Of a stretch of 9,702 bases of DNA, positions 1 to 6,870 are shown in pieces. The notes under the pieces are model-generated. The model did not search any database. It worked only from the letters and a program-made list of their open reading frames with translations, and was not told the origin of the DNA. The number at the start of each line of letters is the position of its first letter. Within the stretch, counting starts at the first letter, position 1. Origin of the DNA: Bryobacteraceae bacterium. GTDB lineage: Bacteria; Acidobacteriota; Terriglobia; Bryobacterales; Bryobacteraceae. The position numbers and the translations under genes were made by a program. The stretch covers positions 1 to 9,702 of the forward strand of contig CANGVB010000089.1 in the NCBI GenBank assembly GCA_947456995.1, written 5' to 3'.

Positions 1-23
1 CTTGCTACGATGGGGTTAAACGC

Positions 24-1205
24 GTGGAAGTAAATCAGATATACGTAGTGGGAGCTGGTCTTGCCGGCAGCGAGGCAGCCTGGCAACTGGCGCGCCAGGG
101 GCACGCAGTTGTGCTTTACGAGATGCGGCCGGCGGCGACGACGCCAGCGCACAAAACCAGTGAGATGGCTGAGTTGGTCTGCAGCAATTCGCTCAAAAGC
201 GAGAGCGCCAATACAGCACCGTGGCTGCTGAAAGAAGAGTTGCGGCGGGGCGGGAGTTTGTTGCTCGACATTGCGCGCGACACGCGTGTGCCGGCCGGTC
301 ATGCGTTGACGGTAGACCGGGTTGAGTTCTCAAAAGAAGTTTCGCGCCGGATTGCGGCTGAGCCCAGGATCACGGTGGTACGGGAGGAAGTGAAATCGAT
401 TCCCGCCGGAGGCAAGGTGATTATCGCTACCGGGCCGCTCACCAGCGATGCGATGGCGGCGGAGATTGGCCGGCTCACTGGGTCCAGCAGGCTTTTTTTC
501 TACGACAGCATCAGCCCGATTGTTGATGCCGAGTCGGTGAATACCGAGATCGCATTTGCAGGTTCGCGGTGGGGCAAAAGCATCGATGGCACTGACGATT
601 ATCTGAACTGCCCGCTGAACAAAGAAGAATACGAGCGTTTTCTCGACGAGTTGCTGGCGGGAGAAAGCGTGCCGGTGCACATTGCCGAAGATCAGCCGAA
701 CACGCCGTTTTTTGAAGCGTGTCTCCCCGTTGAAGAATTGGCCAGACGTGGCCGCGAGACCTTGCGCTTTGGGCCAATGAAGCCGACGGGGCTCGACGAC
801 CCGCGCACGGGGCGCTGGGCTTATGCGATTGTGCAGTTGCGCAAAGAGAATTGCCGCAGCGATAGCTACAACCTGGTAGGCTTCCAGAACCACCTGCGGT
901 TTGGCGAACAGCAGCGAATCTTCCGGTTGATTCCGGGGCTCGAGAATGCAGAGTTTCTAAGGTATGGGCAGATCCATCGCAATACCTACATCAATGGCCC
1001 TGAGTTGTTAACTGCGACGCTGCAGCTCAAGTCTGACCCGCGTATCTTTTTTGCCGGCCAGATTTCGGGTGTTGAGGGTTATGTCGAAAGCATTGCGACT
1101 GGTTTTGCCGCCGCACAGTTTGCCGGAGTGAATGAGCCGAAGGCATTCCCTCGCGAGACTGCCATTGGGAGCCTGTGTAGCTATATCTCCAGTGCCGACC
1201 CGTAA
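24..1205 (+). CDS. trmFO: TrmFO, folate-dependent tRNA (m5U54) methyltransferase, C-terminally truncated by an in-frame stop
   Basis: TrmFO is a cytoplasmic flavoprotein that methylates U54 in the tRNA T-loop, using methylene-tetrahydrofolate as carbon donor and FADH2 as reductant. The N-terminus carries the Rossmann FAD motif GAGLAGSEAAW (residues 10-20). The conserved VCSNSLKSE follows, with Cys53 matching a functional cysteine of Bacillus TrmFO. Further family blocks are YLNCP (193-197), FFEACLP (229-235, Cys233 matching the catalytic cysteine), FGPMKPTGL (249-257) and GQISGVEGYVESIATG (345-360). The GTG at 24 is chosen because it places the FAD motif and Cys53 at the usual distances; the frame stays open to the window edge, so a start further upstream is not excluded. 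The product is 393 residues, against about 435-450 for the family. The TAA at 1203-1205 removes the C-terminal part, which is still encoded in frame downstream. Identity is certain; whether the short product is active is unknown. Confidence 0.95.
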   Translation: MEVNQIYVVGAGLAGSEAAWQLARQGHAVVLYEMRPAATTPAHKTSEMAELVCSNSLKSESANTAPWLLKEELRRGGSLLLDIARDTRVPAGHALTVDRVEFSKEVSRRIAAEPRITVVREEVKSIPAGGKVIIATGPLTSDAMAAEIGRLTGSSRLFFYDSISPIVDAESVNTEIAFAGSRWGKSIDGTDDYLNCPLNKEEYERFLDELLAGESVPVHIAEDQPNTPFFEACLPVEELARRGRETLRFGPMKPTGLDDPRTGRWAYAIVQLRKENCRSDSYNLVGFQNHLRFGEQQRIFRLIPGLENAEFLRYGQIHRNTYINGPELLTATLQLKSDPRIFFAGQISGVEGYVESIATGFAAAQFAGVNEPKAFPRETAIGSLCSYISSADP

Positions 1206-1358
1206 CATTACCAGCCCGCTAACATTACGTTCGACCTTTTACCCAAGCTCGACGAAGAAACCGCAAAACGATTGCGCAAAGACAAGAAAGCGCGTCATGC
1301 CGAGGTGTGCCGCCGGGCGCTAGAGAAACTCGATGAGCATTTCAGCGTCGCCGTCTGA
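1206..1358 (+). pseudogene. Detached C-terminal segment of TrmFO, in frame after the premature stop
   Basis: Reading on in the trmFO frame past the TAA at 1203-1205 gives 50 codons to a TGA at 1356-1358. They begin HYQPANITFDLLP and continue with a Lys/Arg-rich segment containing KDKKARHAEVCRRALE. The QPxNxxFxLLP block and the basic helix after it are what TrmFO proteins normally have at the C-terminus. Joined through the stop, the gene would encode about 444 residues, a normal TrmFO length. Its last 26 bases overlap the start of xerC, a typical translational-coupling arrangement. The segment has no convincing start codon of its own. It reads as a fresh nonsense mutation, a sequencing error, or less likely programmed readthrough; TAA is not a usual recoding codon. 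Confidence 0.8.
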
Positions 1359-2262
1359 ACGCCTGGCCCGGTTTGAAGCAAGCCAGCTGCGAAGTGCGAT
1401 TGCGGGCTTTCTTGAAGAGCGGGGGCTTCAATCCGCAAGCGTGCATACACTGCGCAATTACGCGATTGATTGCGAGCAATTTCTTGAGCACTTTACCCCT
1501 GCTCCACCGATTGCTGCGATAGGTGTGAATGAACTTCGGGAGTGGATGGCCAGCCTTTACGAGAAAAACCTTTCGGCGGTTTCGATTCGCCGTAAGGTGA
1601 GTTCCCTGCGGAGTTTCTTTCATTACTGCAGGACACACGAGTTGTGTGACAAGAACACTGCCAAGTACTTAAAACTGCCCAAGACGCCGAAGAAAGTGCC
1701 GCAGGTACTTGATGCTGAAGCCGTGAATTTTCTAGTGGATAACATCGGTAAGGCTGAATTGAATCGCCCCTTCCCCACAAGAGACCGGGCCATCTTCGAA
1801 GTGCTGTATGGATGTGGCTTGCGCGTAAGTGAGCTCGTTGGGTTGAGCCTCGAAGATCTCGATCTTGAGGAGCGCTGGCTGAAGGTTTTGGGTAAGGGCA
1901 ACAAAGAGCGTATGTCTCCGATTGGATTTAGCGCTCAACAGGCATTGCGAGTCTATCTGGACGAACGCGTCGGAGCAAAGGGCGAGAATGCGGTGTTTGT
2001 GAATTACAAGGGCGGGCGGATTTCAACCCGTGCCGTGCATCAAATCACGAAGTTTTACGCATCGATGCTCCTGGGCGACCCGAGCGTGCACCCGCATGAA
2101 TTCCGCCATAGTTTTGCCACGCACTTGTTAAATGCGGGGGCGGATTTACGTGCGATTCAGGAGTTGCTGGGGCATTCCAGTCTGTCCACTACGCAGCTCT
2201 ACACTAAGGTGGCGATCGAGGATCTCGAACGGGTTTATCAGAAGGCGCATCCGAAAGCGTAG
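1333..2262 (+). CDS. xerC: Tyrosine recombinase XerC/XerD-type
   Basis: This is a site-specific tyrosine recombinase of the Xer family, which resolves chromosome dimers at dif during cell division together with FtsK. At 309 residues it has the family's normal length. The N-terminal SAM-like core-binding domain spans about residues 18-110, with SIRRKVSSLRSFF in its conserved helix. The catalytic domain spans about 125-305. All catalytic residues are visible: Arg164 in YGCGLRVSEL, Lys188 in LGKGNKER, His255 and Arg258 in HPHEFRHSFATH, His281 in LLGHSSLSTTQ, and nucleophile Tyr290 in LYTKV. The ATG at 1333 lies within the ancestral tail of trmFO, and only a weak GAGAAA precedes it. Xer next to trmFO recalls the gid-codV pair of Firmicutes, which supports a resident chromosomal XerC rather than a phage integrase. 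XerC and XerD cannot be separated with certainty from sequence alone; I favour XerC from context. Confidence 0.93.
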   Translation: MSISASPSERLARFEASQLRSAIAGFLEERGLQSASVHTLRNYAIDCEQFLEHFTPAPPIAAIGVNELREWMASLYEKNLSAVSIRRKVSSLRSFFHYCRTHELCDKNTAKYLKLPKTPKKVPQVLDAEAVNFLVDNIGKAELNRPFPTRDRAIFEVLYGCGLRVSELVGLSLEDLDLEERWLKVLGKGNKERMSPIGFSAQQALRVYLDERVGAKGENAVFVNYKGGRISTRAVHQITKFYASMLLGDPSVHPHEFRHSFATHLLNAGADLRAIQELLGHSSLSTTQLYTKVAIEDLERVYQKAHPKA

Positions 2263-2270
2263 GAAACACA

Positions 2271-2861
2271 ATGACCAGAGCGATCGCAGTTTCGCGGGGA
2301 AAACAACTTCAGTATGTGACGCTGTCCTACAACATGATCGAGGCGGCGATCGCAATCTGGGCGGGAGCTCTGGCCAGCAGTGTGTCATTGATTGGCTTTG
2401 GTCTGGATAGCCTGATTGAAGTAACCGCAAGCGTGGCTGCCTTGTGGCTGCTAAGTGATAGCTCAAGAGAGCGTTTGGTGCAGCGAGTAGTTTCTTGCAG
2501 CCTCGCCCTGCTTGCCGTGGGAACCGCCTATCAAGCCTTGACCCGCAACAACGAAGCAGAGAGAAGCTTGCCGGGCCTGATATTGGCCGTTGTCAGCATC
2601 ATGGTGATGCCGTGGCTGTCGAGGGAAAAGAAGAAAGTGGCAGGTGCGCTGGGATCTTCGGCCCTGGCCAGTGAAGCCAAGCAGACTGACTTTTGCTTTT
2701 ATCTTTCGGTAATTTTGCTAGCTGGCATGCTGGCCCAATGGCTCTTCGAGCTTGCGTGGATTGACTCTGTCGCAGCACTTACAATGACGCCATTGATGCT
2801 AGTTGAGGCATGGCGGGCGTGGCAGGGGCGGAGCTGCGCAACTGGCTGCGACTGCCACTAG
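2271..2861 (+). CDS. Small cation-efflux-type transmembrane protein (CDF-like, membrane domain only)
   Basis: This 196-residue membrane protein resembles the transmembrane domain of cation diffusion facilitators, which export divalent metals such as Zn or Co by proton exchange. About six hydrophobic segments are visible (near 14-34, 37-60, 72-90, 101-117, 141-160 and 163-181). Family features are YNMIEAAIAIWAG (20-32) and GFGLDSLIE (42-50), whose Asp46 and Glu50 are candidate metal ligands in TM2. A second polar patch, ASEAKQTD (133-140), lies before TM5. The cytoplasmic C-terminal domain of full CDF proteins (about 300 residues) is absent, as in many short actinobacterial and acidobacterial relatives. 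The protein ends CATGCDCH, a compact Cys/His tail that could bind metal. The ATG at 2271 is preceded by AGGA overlapping the xerC stop, 8 bases after that gene, so co-transcription with xerC is likely. Substrate is unknown. Confidence 0.75.
   Translation: MTRAIAVSRGKQLQYVTLSYNMIEAAIAIWAGALASSVSLIGFGLDSLIEVTASVAALWLLSDSSRERLVQRVVSCSLALLAVGTAYQALTRNNEAERSLPGLILAVVSIMVMPWLSREKKKVAGALGSSALASEAKQTDFCFYLSVILLAGMLAQWLFELAWIDSVAALTMTPLMLVEAWRAWQGRSCATGCDCH
2858..2861. other. CTAG shared by the stop codons of two convergent genes
   Basis: The plus-strand efflux gene ends with TAG at 2859-2861. The minus-strand propeller gene ends with TAG, the complement of CTA at 2858-2860. The palindrome CTAG therefore closes both genes, and no intergenic terminator can exist between them. 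Any transcription terminator for either gene must lie inside the coding region of the other. Confidence 0.9.
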
Positions 2862-4273
2862 ATAGGTTCGTAGACAACGTAAGCAAAACGCCTGGAATCC
2901 GGTGCCCAGGAGTTGACGTTGATTGTGCCCTGGCCACCGAAGAAGGTCACGAGATCCTGGATCTTGCCGGGCTTGGTCATGAGCCGGAGCTTCATGCCTG
3001 GCATCTTACCGTTGTGGCCGGTGGTGCCTTTGGGGAAAGACAGGAAGAGCATCTGCTTGCCATTGGGTGAGAAGTGGGGGAACCAGTCTTCGAGGTCGTC
3101 GCTGGTGATCTTCTCTGCTGCACCGCCGCTCGCGGGGATACGCCAGATATTCCAGTCGCCACCGCGGTTCGAATTGAAGTAGAGCCACTTGCCGTCAGGC
3201 GTATATTCGGGGCCGTCGTCGTAGCCTCCTTCGGCGGTGAGGCGTTCTTCGGGGCCACCCTCGGCTGACACTCGATAAAGCTCGTATTTGCTGTTCCGCT
3301 GGCCGACAAAGGCGAGCCACTTTGAGTCTGGCGACCAACCGTGAAAGTAGCTTGGCGAGGCTGGGGTCATGAGCTTCACACCAGAGCCGTCCGAGTTTGC
3401 GATGTAGACCTGAGAGGCGCGCGAGGTGGGGCTTGAGGCCGAGAAGGCGATCTGTTTGCCGTCGCGGGTGTAATCGTGATCGTTATTACAGCGGTAGTCG
3501 CCGCCGAGATCGATCTTTTCGAGTTTGCCCCCTGTGACCGGGAGCTTATAGAGGTTGCCTGCGGTGTTCACGAGAAGATACTGGCCGTCGCGCGACCAGT
3601 TGGGAGCTTCGATTACACCTGTGGCCTCGTGAATCTGACTGCTCTTCTTAGATTTGAGATCGTGGATCATGATCTTGCTGCGGTAGAGAGGCCGCTGCTC
3701 AATCTGAGGGCCCTGGAGTGTGACGCTCGAGAAAACGGCTGTCTCGATGACCTCGGCGTCGTGCGAAGAAACACCGAGGCCGACATAGACCGGGTCAGGC
3801 AGTTTCAGGGAGACGGTTTCGCCAGTGAGGATGGTGAAGCTATCGCCGCGGCGCTCGATTCTGATGCGGGTGGGGCCTTTGGCGGTGGAGCGTAGTTCGG
3901 CCGTAGGGCCTCCCTTCACGGCCCGGTATTGAAGCGACGTGAGGCCGTCACCGTGCACGGCGATGTCGGCGTAGGCTGAGTCTGCATCAAGATCCTGACG
4001 AACCATCAGCACTGCCTTGCGATGGGCGTTGACGCCTTTGCCCACAAAGCTGAGATCAGCTTGCAGGGTGATGTCGCCCGAGACGCGGCGGTAGGCAAAG
4101 TGAAAGGCGTCCTGCGTACCCCAGATATTGGCGCCGCCACCAGAGACGCGGTAATCGCCACTCATCTTGTCGTAGACAAAAGTTCCGGGTTTTGGATTGG
4201 TACCGATGTCAGCGTGGGCGTCGAAGATACCGTGCTGAGCGAGGGCAAAGAGAAGGCCAATTGCTGGGTTCAC
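2858..4273 (-). CDS. Exported protein: N-terminal beta-sandwich (DUF1349/LamG-like) domain plus TolB-like PD40 propeller
   Basis: This 471-residue protein has a two-part layout. Residues 1-12 are a short hydrophobic stretch (MNPAIGLLFALAQ) that could be a minimal signal peptide, though it lacks the usual basic residues. Residues about 30-188 look like a concanavalin-type sandwich of the DUF1349 kind, with ITLQADLSF, KAVLMVRQD, AYADIAVHGDG and YVGLGVSSHD. Residues about 195-470 carry six PD40-type blades: APNWSRDGQYLLV (223-235), DYTRDGKQIAFSA (267-279), GWSPDSKWLAFVG (312-324), EYTPDGKWLYFNSNRGG (356-372), HFSPNGKQMLFLS (400-412) and SWAPDSRRFAYVV (455-467). This is a TolB-like propeller, a scaffold for protein or ligand binding outside the cytoplasm. 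No catalytic residues are evident. The GTG at 4273 is the only plausible start, since an in-frame TAG lies shortly upstream. The biological role is unknown; 'TolB family protein' is as far as the sequence supports. Confidence 0.8.
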   Translation of the reverse strand: MNPAIGLLFALAQHGIFDAHADIGTNPKPGTFVYDKMSGDYRVSGGGANIWGTQDAFHFAYRRVSGDITLQADLSFVGKGVNAHRKAVLMVRQDLDADSAYADIAVHGDGLTSLQYRAVKGGPTAELRSTAKGPTRIRIERRGDSFTILTGETVSLKLPDPVYVGLGVSSHDAEVIETAVFSSVTLQGPQIEQRPLYRSKIMIHDLKSKKSSQIHEATGVIEAPNWSRDGQYLLVNTAGNLYKLPVTGGKLEKIDLGGDYRCNNDHDYTRDGKQIAFSASSPTSRASQVYIANSDGSGVKLMTPASPSYFHGWSPDSKWLAFVGQRNSKYELYRVSAEGGPEERLTAEGGYDDGPEYTPDGKWLYFNSNRGGDWNIWRIPASGGAAEKITSDDLEDWFPHFSPNGKQMLFLSFPKGTTGHNGKMPGMKLRLMTKPGKIQDLVTFFGGQGTINVNSWAPDSRRFAYVVYEPI

Positions 4274-4295
4274 GTTGTCAGACTATCATCTGCTT

Positions 4296-5852
4296 ATGCT
4301 GATTCTTCGCCGTTTTATTCCTGTACTGCTGGTTGGGTTGTCGCTCCTGGGGCAGGCTCCTCCCCTGCTCGATGAGTGGGTGTCTCGAGTGCAGCAGCAG
4401 TTTGAAGTGCCGGGCATCGCAGTCGGGATTGTGAAAGATGGGCAGTTGGTGGTGGCCAAAGGCTTTGGGGTGCGTAAGCTGGGGCAGCCGGGGAAAGTAG
4501 ATGCGCATACGTTGTTTGGGATTGCGTCGAACACAAAGGCGTTTACTTCGGCAGCTCTCGCGATTCTGATCGATGAGGGCAAGCTGAACTGGGATGACAA
4601 AGTAGCCAAGTATTTGCCGGGCTTTCATCTCTATGACCCTTACGTAACCCGCGAGCTGACAGTTCGTGATCTGATCACGCATCGCACGGGGCTGGGCCTC
4701 GGGGCAGGCGATTTGATGTTCTGGCCCAACACCACGTTTACGCGCGAAGCGGTTCTCAAAGGGGCAGGACAATTGAAGCCATCGACGAGCTTCCGCTCCG
4801 CCTATGCCTACAACAACACGATGTTTGTGGTGGCAGGAGAAGTAGTTGCCGCAGTGTCGGGGCAAAGCTACGACGATTTTGTACGGACACGGATCTTTGC
4901 TCCGCTGCAAATGACCGAAGCCCGCATGTCCAACAAGGGCCTCACCGATCAGGACAACACTGCCGTGCCGCACTCCCGGGGCTGGCGGCTTGAAGGAACG
5001 CTCAAGCCAATCGACTGGACTCGCGATGATGTCTGGGCTGCTGCTGCCGGGGTGAAAGCCAATGTCACAGACCTCGCCAAGTGGATGAATGTGCAATTGG
5101 CCGAGGGCAAGATCAGCGAGACGCAGCGCTTGTTTAGCGAAAAGGTGAGCCGCAACATGATGGCCTCGCAGACGGTGCTGGGGGTTGGATTGCAGCCGAA
5201 GGCGTTGGCCGATCAGCAGTCTCAATTCGCGTCTTATGGGCTGGGTTGGTTTCTCAAGGATTATCGCGGGCAGAAGCTGGCGTTTCATAGTGGTGGCTTA
5301 ACCGGGATGGTGACGCAAACTACGCTAGTGCCGAAGCTGAAGCTCGGCATCGTGGTGCTGACCAACCAGGAGGAAGGCGCGGCCTTTCAATCGCTGACGA
5401 ACTTGATTCTCGATTACTACCTCGGCGCGAATGGCCCGGACTGGATTACTGCAATGCATGCCAACACGATGGAGGGCCGCAAGAAGGCGAATGAGGCCGA
5501 GCAGAAAGCGATCTCTGCACGCACATCCGGCACGAAGCCTTCTCTCGATCTGGCCGCCTACGCGCAAGACTATCGCGATGGCTGGTACGGGCTGGCTACG
5601 ATCGAGAGCAAAGATGCTTCCTTGCGGATGAGAATGCATGCCACACCTGCCATGCAAGGCAGGCTCGAGCACTTTCAACACAATACGTTTATCGTGCGCT
5701 GGGATGACAATACGATCCCCGATGCATACTGCAACTTCCATCTGGGAGTGGATGGCAAAGTAGAGTCACTCAGGATGGAGGCGATCAACAGCCTTGCTGA
5801 CTTCAGCTTTGATTTTCAGGATCTCGACTTCAAGCCGGTGCCACGCAAGTAG
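4296..5852 (+). CDS. Serine hydrolase, class C beta-lactamase/PBP4*-like, exported
   Basis: This protein of 518 residues belongs to the penicillin-binding, beta-lactamase-like serine hydrolases (esterases, D-aminopeptidases and peptidoglycan-active enzymes). The ATG at 4296 is chosen over the upstream TTG at 4275 because it opens directly into a signal peptide, MLILRRFIPVLLVGLSLLG, with cleavage near GQA. The enzyme therefore probably acts in the periplasm or outside the cell. Catalytic motifs are SxxK at Ser78-Asn-Thr-Lys81 (in GIASNTKAFTSAAL), Tyr172-Asn-Asn174 (YAYNN), and His331-Ser-Gly-Gly334 (FHSGGLTG) as the KTG equivalent. The catalytic domain ends near 375. After a Lys/Glu-rich linker (about 395-410), residues 415-515 form a beta-rich C-terminal domain resembling DUF3471, common in this family. 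The start codon is only 22 bases from that of the divergent propeller gene. The 3' end overlaps the next gene tail to tail by 37 bases. Substrate cannot be told from sequence; resistance to beta-lactams should not be assumed. Confidence 0.87.
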   Translation: MLILRRFIPVLLVGLSLLGQAPPLLDEWVSRVQQQFEVPGIAVGIVKDGQLVVAKGFGVRKLGQPGKVDAHTLFGIASNTKAFTSAALAILIDEGKLNWDDKVAKYLPGFHLYDPYVTRELTVRDLITHRTGLGLGAGDLMFWPNTTFTREAVLKGAGQLKPSTSFRSAYAYNNTMFVVAGEVVAAVSGQSYDDFVRTRIFAPLQMTEARMSNKGLTDQDNTAVPHSRGWRLEGTLKPIDWTRDDVWAAAAGVKANVTDLAKWMNVQLAEGKISETQRLFSEKVSRNMMASQTVLGVGLQPKALADQQSQFASYGLGWFLKDYRGQKLAFHSGGLTGMVTQTTLVPKLKLGIVVLTNQEEGAAFQSLTNLILDYYLGANGPDWITAMHANTMEGRKKANEAEQKAISARTSGTKPSLDLAAYAQDYRDGWYGLATIESKDASLRMRMHATPAMQGRLEHFQHNTFIVRWDDNTIPDAYCNFHLGVDGKVESLRMEAINSLADFSFDFQDLDFKPVPRK

Positions 5853-6823
5853 CGTGTGAAGAAGGCCTGCCAGAGCGGGTCGATCTTGGGGTGAACCGGC
5901 GTGTGCCCGGTATCGAGCAGATGAAAGCGCAAGCGCTCTTCTACCCCGAGTTCGCGATAGCGTTGCGCGCCGAGCTCAATCAGAGGAAGGGTGCTCGGGC
6001 CATCAGAGTGCTTCTTGTCGTTGCCGCCAATGATCAGCAGCGGCTTGGGGGCGGCCAGCGTGAGCAGCTCGTTATGGTCATGGCCTTTCAGCAGGCTGCG
6101 GACCGTTTGCTCGGGCGTGCGAATGTCGGGGAACTTGCGGTCTGCATCGAGATACCAGGGAGCTTCGTAGTTGGTGCCGCCATCCCAGAGCGGGACGTGA
6201 GGGTCGATCGAGACTACGGCTGAAACCTCAGGGGCGAAGGCGGCTACGTAAAGAGCGGTCTTGGCGCTCAGAGAGCTGCCGATGAAGCCGATGCGCTTAT
6301 GGTCGACATTCGGGTGCGAGGCGAGCCAGCGGGACTGCTGACGCACGTCCCAGACCATGCGGGATAGGCCAGCCCAGCGGCCAAAGCGCTCGTAGACTTT
6401 TTCGCTCACGCCGTTCTGGTAGGAGGTGTTGTCGCGGTAGCGGCGGATGTGGGCCCAACTGGTAAGAACGATGAAGCCTTGCTCAACCAGCCACTTGCCC
6501 CACCACTCTTCGGGCTTCTGCCAGTCTGGAGATGTAGAGGCCCAGGCGATCACCGTCGGACGGCGCTCTCCTCGTTTGAGGTCCTTGGGCAACAGGAGTA
6601 GACCCGGTTGCCAGAAGTCGGTTTCGAGCGGCAATTCGATGTGGCGGCGCAGGTAGGTGCCGCGATCGAGGCTGCCGATTTCGCGCTCGCGCATCTTTGC
6701 GACAAACCATTTACGATCCGCACTGGTAGGCTCGAACTTGCCAAGAATTTCCCGCCATTGGTCTCTGAGCCTTCGTTTGTTGAATGCGAAAAGCAGAGAA
6801 CGGCGGGAGAGTTGCAGATTCAT
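5816..6823 (-). CDS. Alpha/beta hydrolase, dienelactone hydrolase/acetyl xylan esterase-like
   Basis: This alpha/beta-hydrolase-fold protein has 335 residues from ATG 6823, or 338 from an in-frame GTG at 6832 (AGGGG sits right against the ATG, so the start is uncertain). Numbering from the GTG, beta-strands and the oxyanion region lie around RPTVIAWAST (91-100) and FIVLTSWAH (120-128). The nucleophile elbow is IGFIGSSLSAKTA (181-193), with Ser187 in G-S-S-L-S; the usual final glycine of GxSxG is replaced by serine. Asp272 (LLIIGGNDK) is a candidate acid and His310 (LLDTGHTP) the catalytic histidine. The last third, with the APKPLLIIGG strand before the acid residue, resembles dienelactone hydrolase and acetyl xylan esterase relatives. 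No clear signal peptide is seen: SRRSLLFAF near the N-terminus recalls a Tat motif but lacks a long hydrophobic core. A cytoplasmic esterase or carbohydrate deacetylase is the best guess; substrate unknown. Confidence 0.78.
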   Translation of the reverse strand: MNLQLSRRSLLFAFNKRRLRDQWREILGKFEPTSADRKWFVAKMREREIGSLDRGTYLRRHIELPLETDFWQPGLLLLPKDLKRGERRPTVIAWASTSPDWQKPEEWWGKWLVEQGFIVLTSWAHIRRYRDNTSYQNGVSEKVYERFGRWAGLSRMVWDVRQQSRWLASHPNVDHKRIGFIGSSLSAKTALYVAAFAPEVSAVVSIDPHVPLWDGGTNYEAPWYLDADRKFPDIRTPEQTVRSLLKGHDHNELLTLAAPKPLLIIGGNDKKHSDGPSTLPLIELGAQRYRELGVEERLRFHLLDTGHTPVHPKIDPLWQAFFTRYLRGTGLKSRS

Positions 6824-6832
6824 CCCCTGCAC

Positions 6833-6870
6833 TATAGCGCCAAAGTGCTAAACTTTTAAATGTCAACCGT
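6833..6870. promoter_or_regulatory. Short AT-rich gap between hydrolase and tRNA genes, probable divergent promoter region
   Basis: These 38 bases separate the minus-strand hydrolase start from the plus-strand tRNA and are clearly more AT-rich than their surroundings (AAACTTTTAAATGTCAA). Reading the minus strand, a perfect TTGACA lies at 6866-6861, but the best -10-like TATAGT (6836-6831) is 24 bases away, too far for a normal sigma-70 pair. Reading the plus strand, TTGCAG (6812-6817) and TATAGC (6833-6838) are 15 bases apart, slightly short. A tRNA promoter should be here, but I cannot fix its elements. Confidence 0.3.

Noticed and set aside
330..893. Long open frame on the minus strand inside trmFO
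   Set aside because: It is a shadow of the trmFO reading frame with an Arg/Pro-rich, unprotein-like product and no recognisable motif.
1132..1323. 63-codon frame spanning the trmFO stop
   Set aside because: It is in another frame from trmFO and its product has no family features, whereas the frame after the stop matches the TrmFO C-terminus directly, so no frameshift needs to be invoked.
1333..2262. Tyrosine recombinase as a phage or integron integrase
   Set aside because: Length, motif spacing and position right after trmFO fit the chromosomal Xer family; no attachment sites or cassettes are visible.
4278..5288. 336-codon open frame on the minus strand inside the serine hydrolase gene
   Set aside because: It opposes a gene with intact catalytic motifs, and its translation is rich in Arg, His, Gln and Pro without any domain; it reflects codon bias, not a gene.
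4296..5852. Antibiotic-resistance beta-lactamase (AmpC)
   Set aside because: The protein has the fold motifs (SxxK, YxN, HxG), but its length and C-terminal DUF3471-like domain fit the general serine hydrolase family; nothing shows beta-lactam hydrolysis.
6782..6823. Tat signal in the alpha/beta hydrolase (SRRSLLF)
   Set aside because: The twin arginine is present, but the hydrophobic stretch is only about five residues and is followed at once by NKRRLRDQ; no cleavage site is visible.
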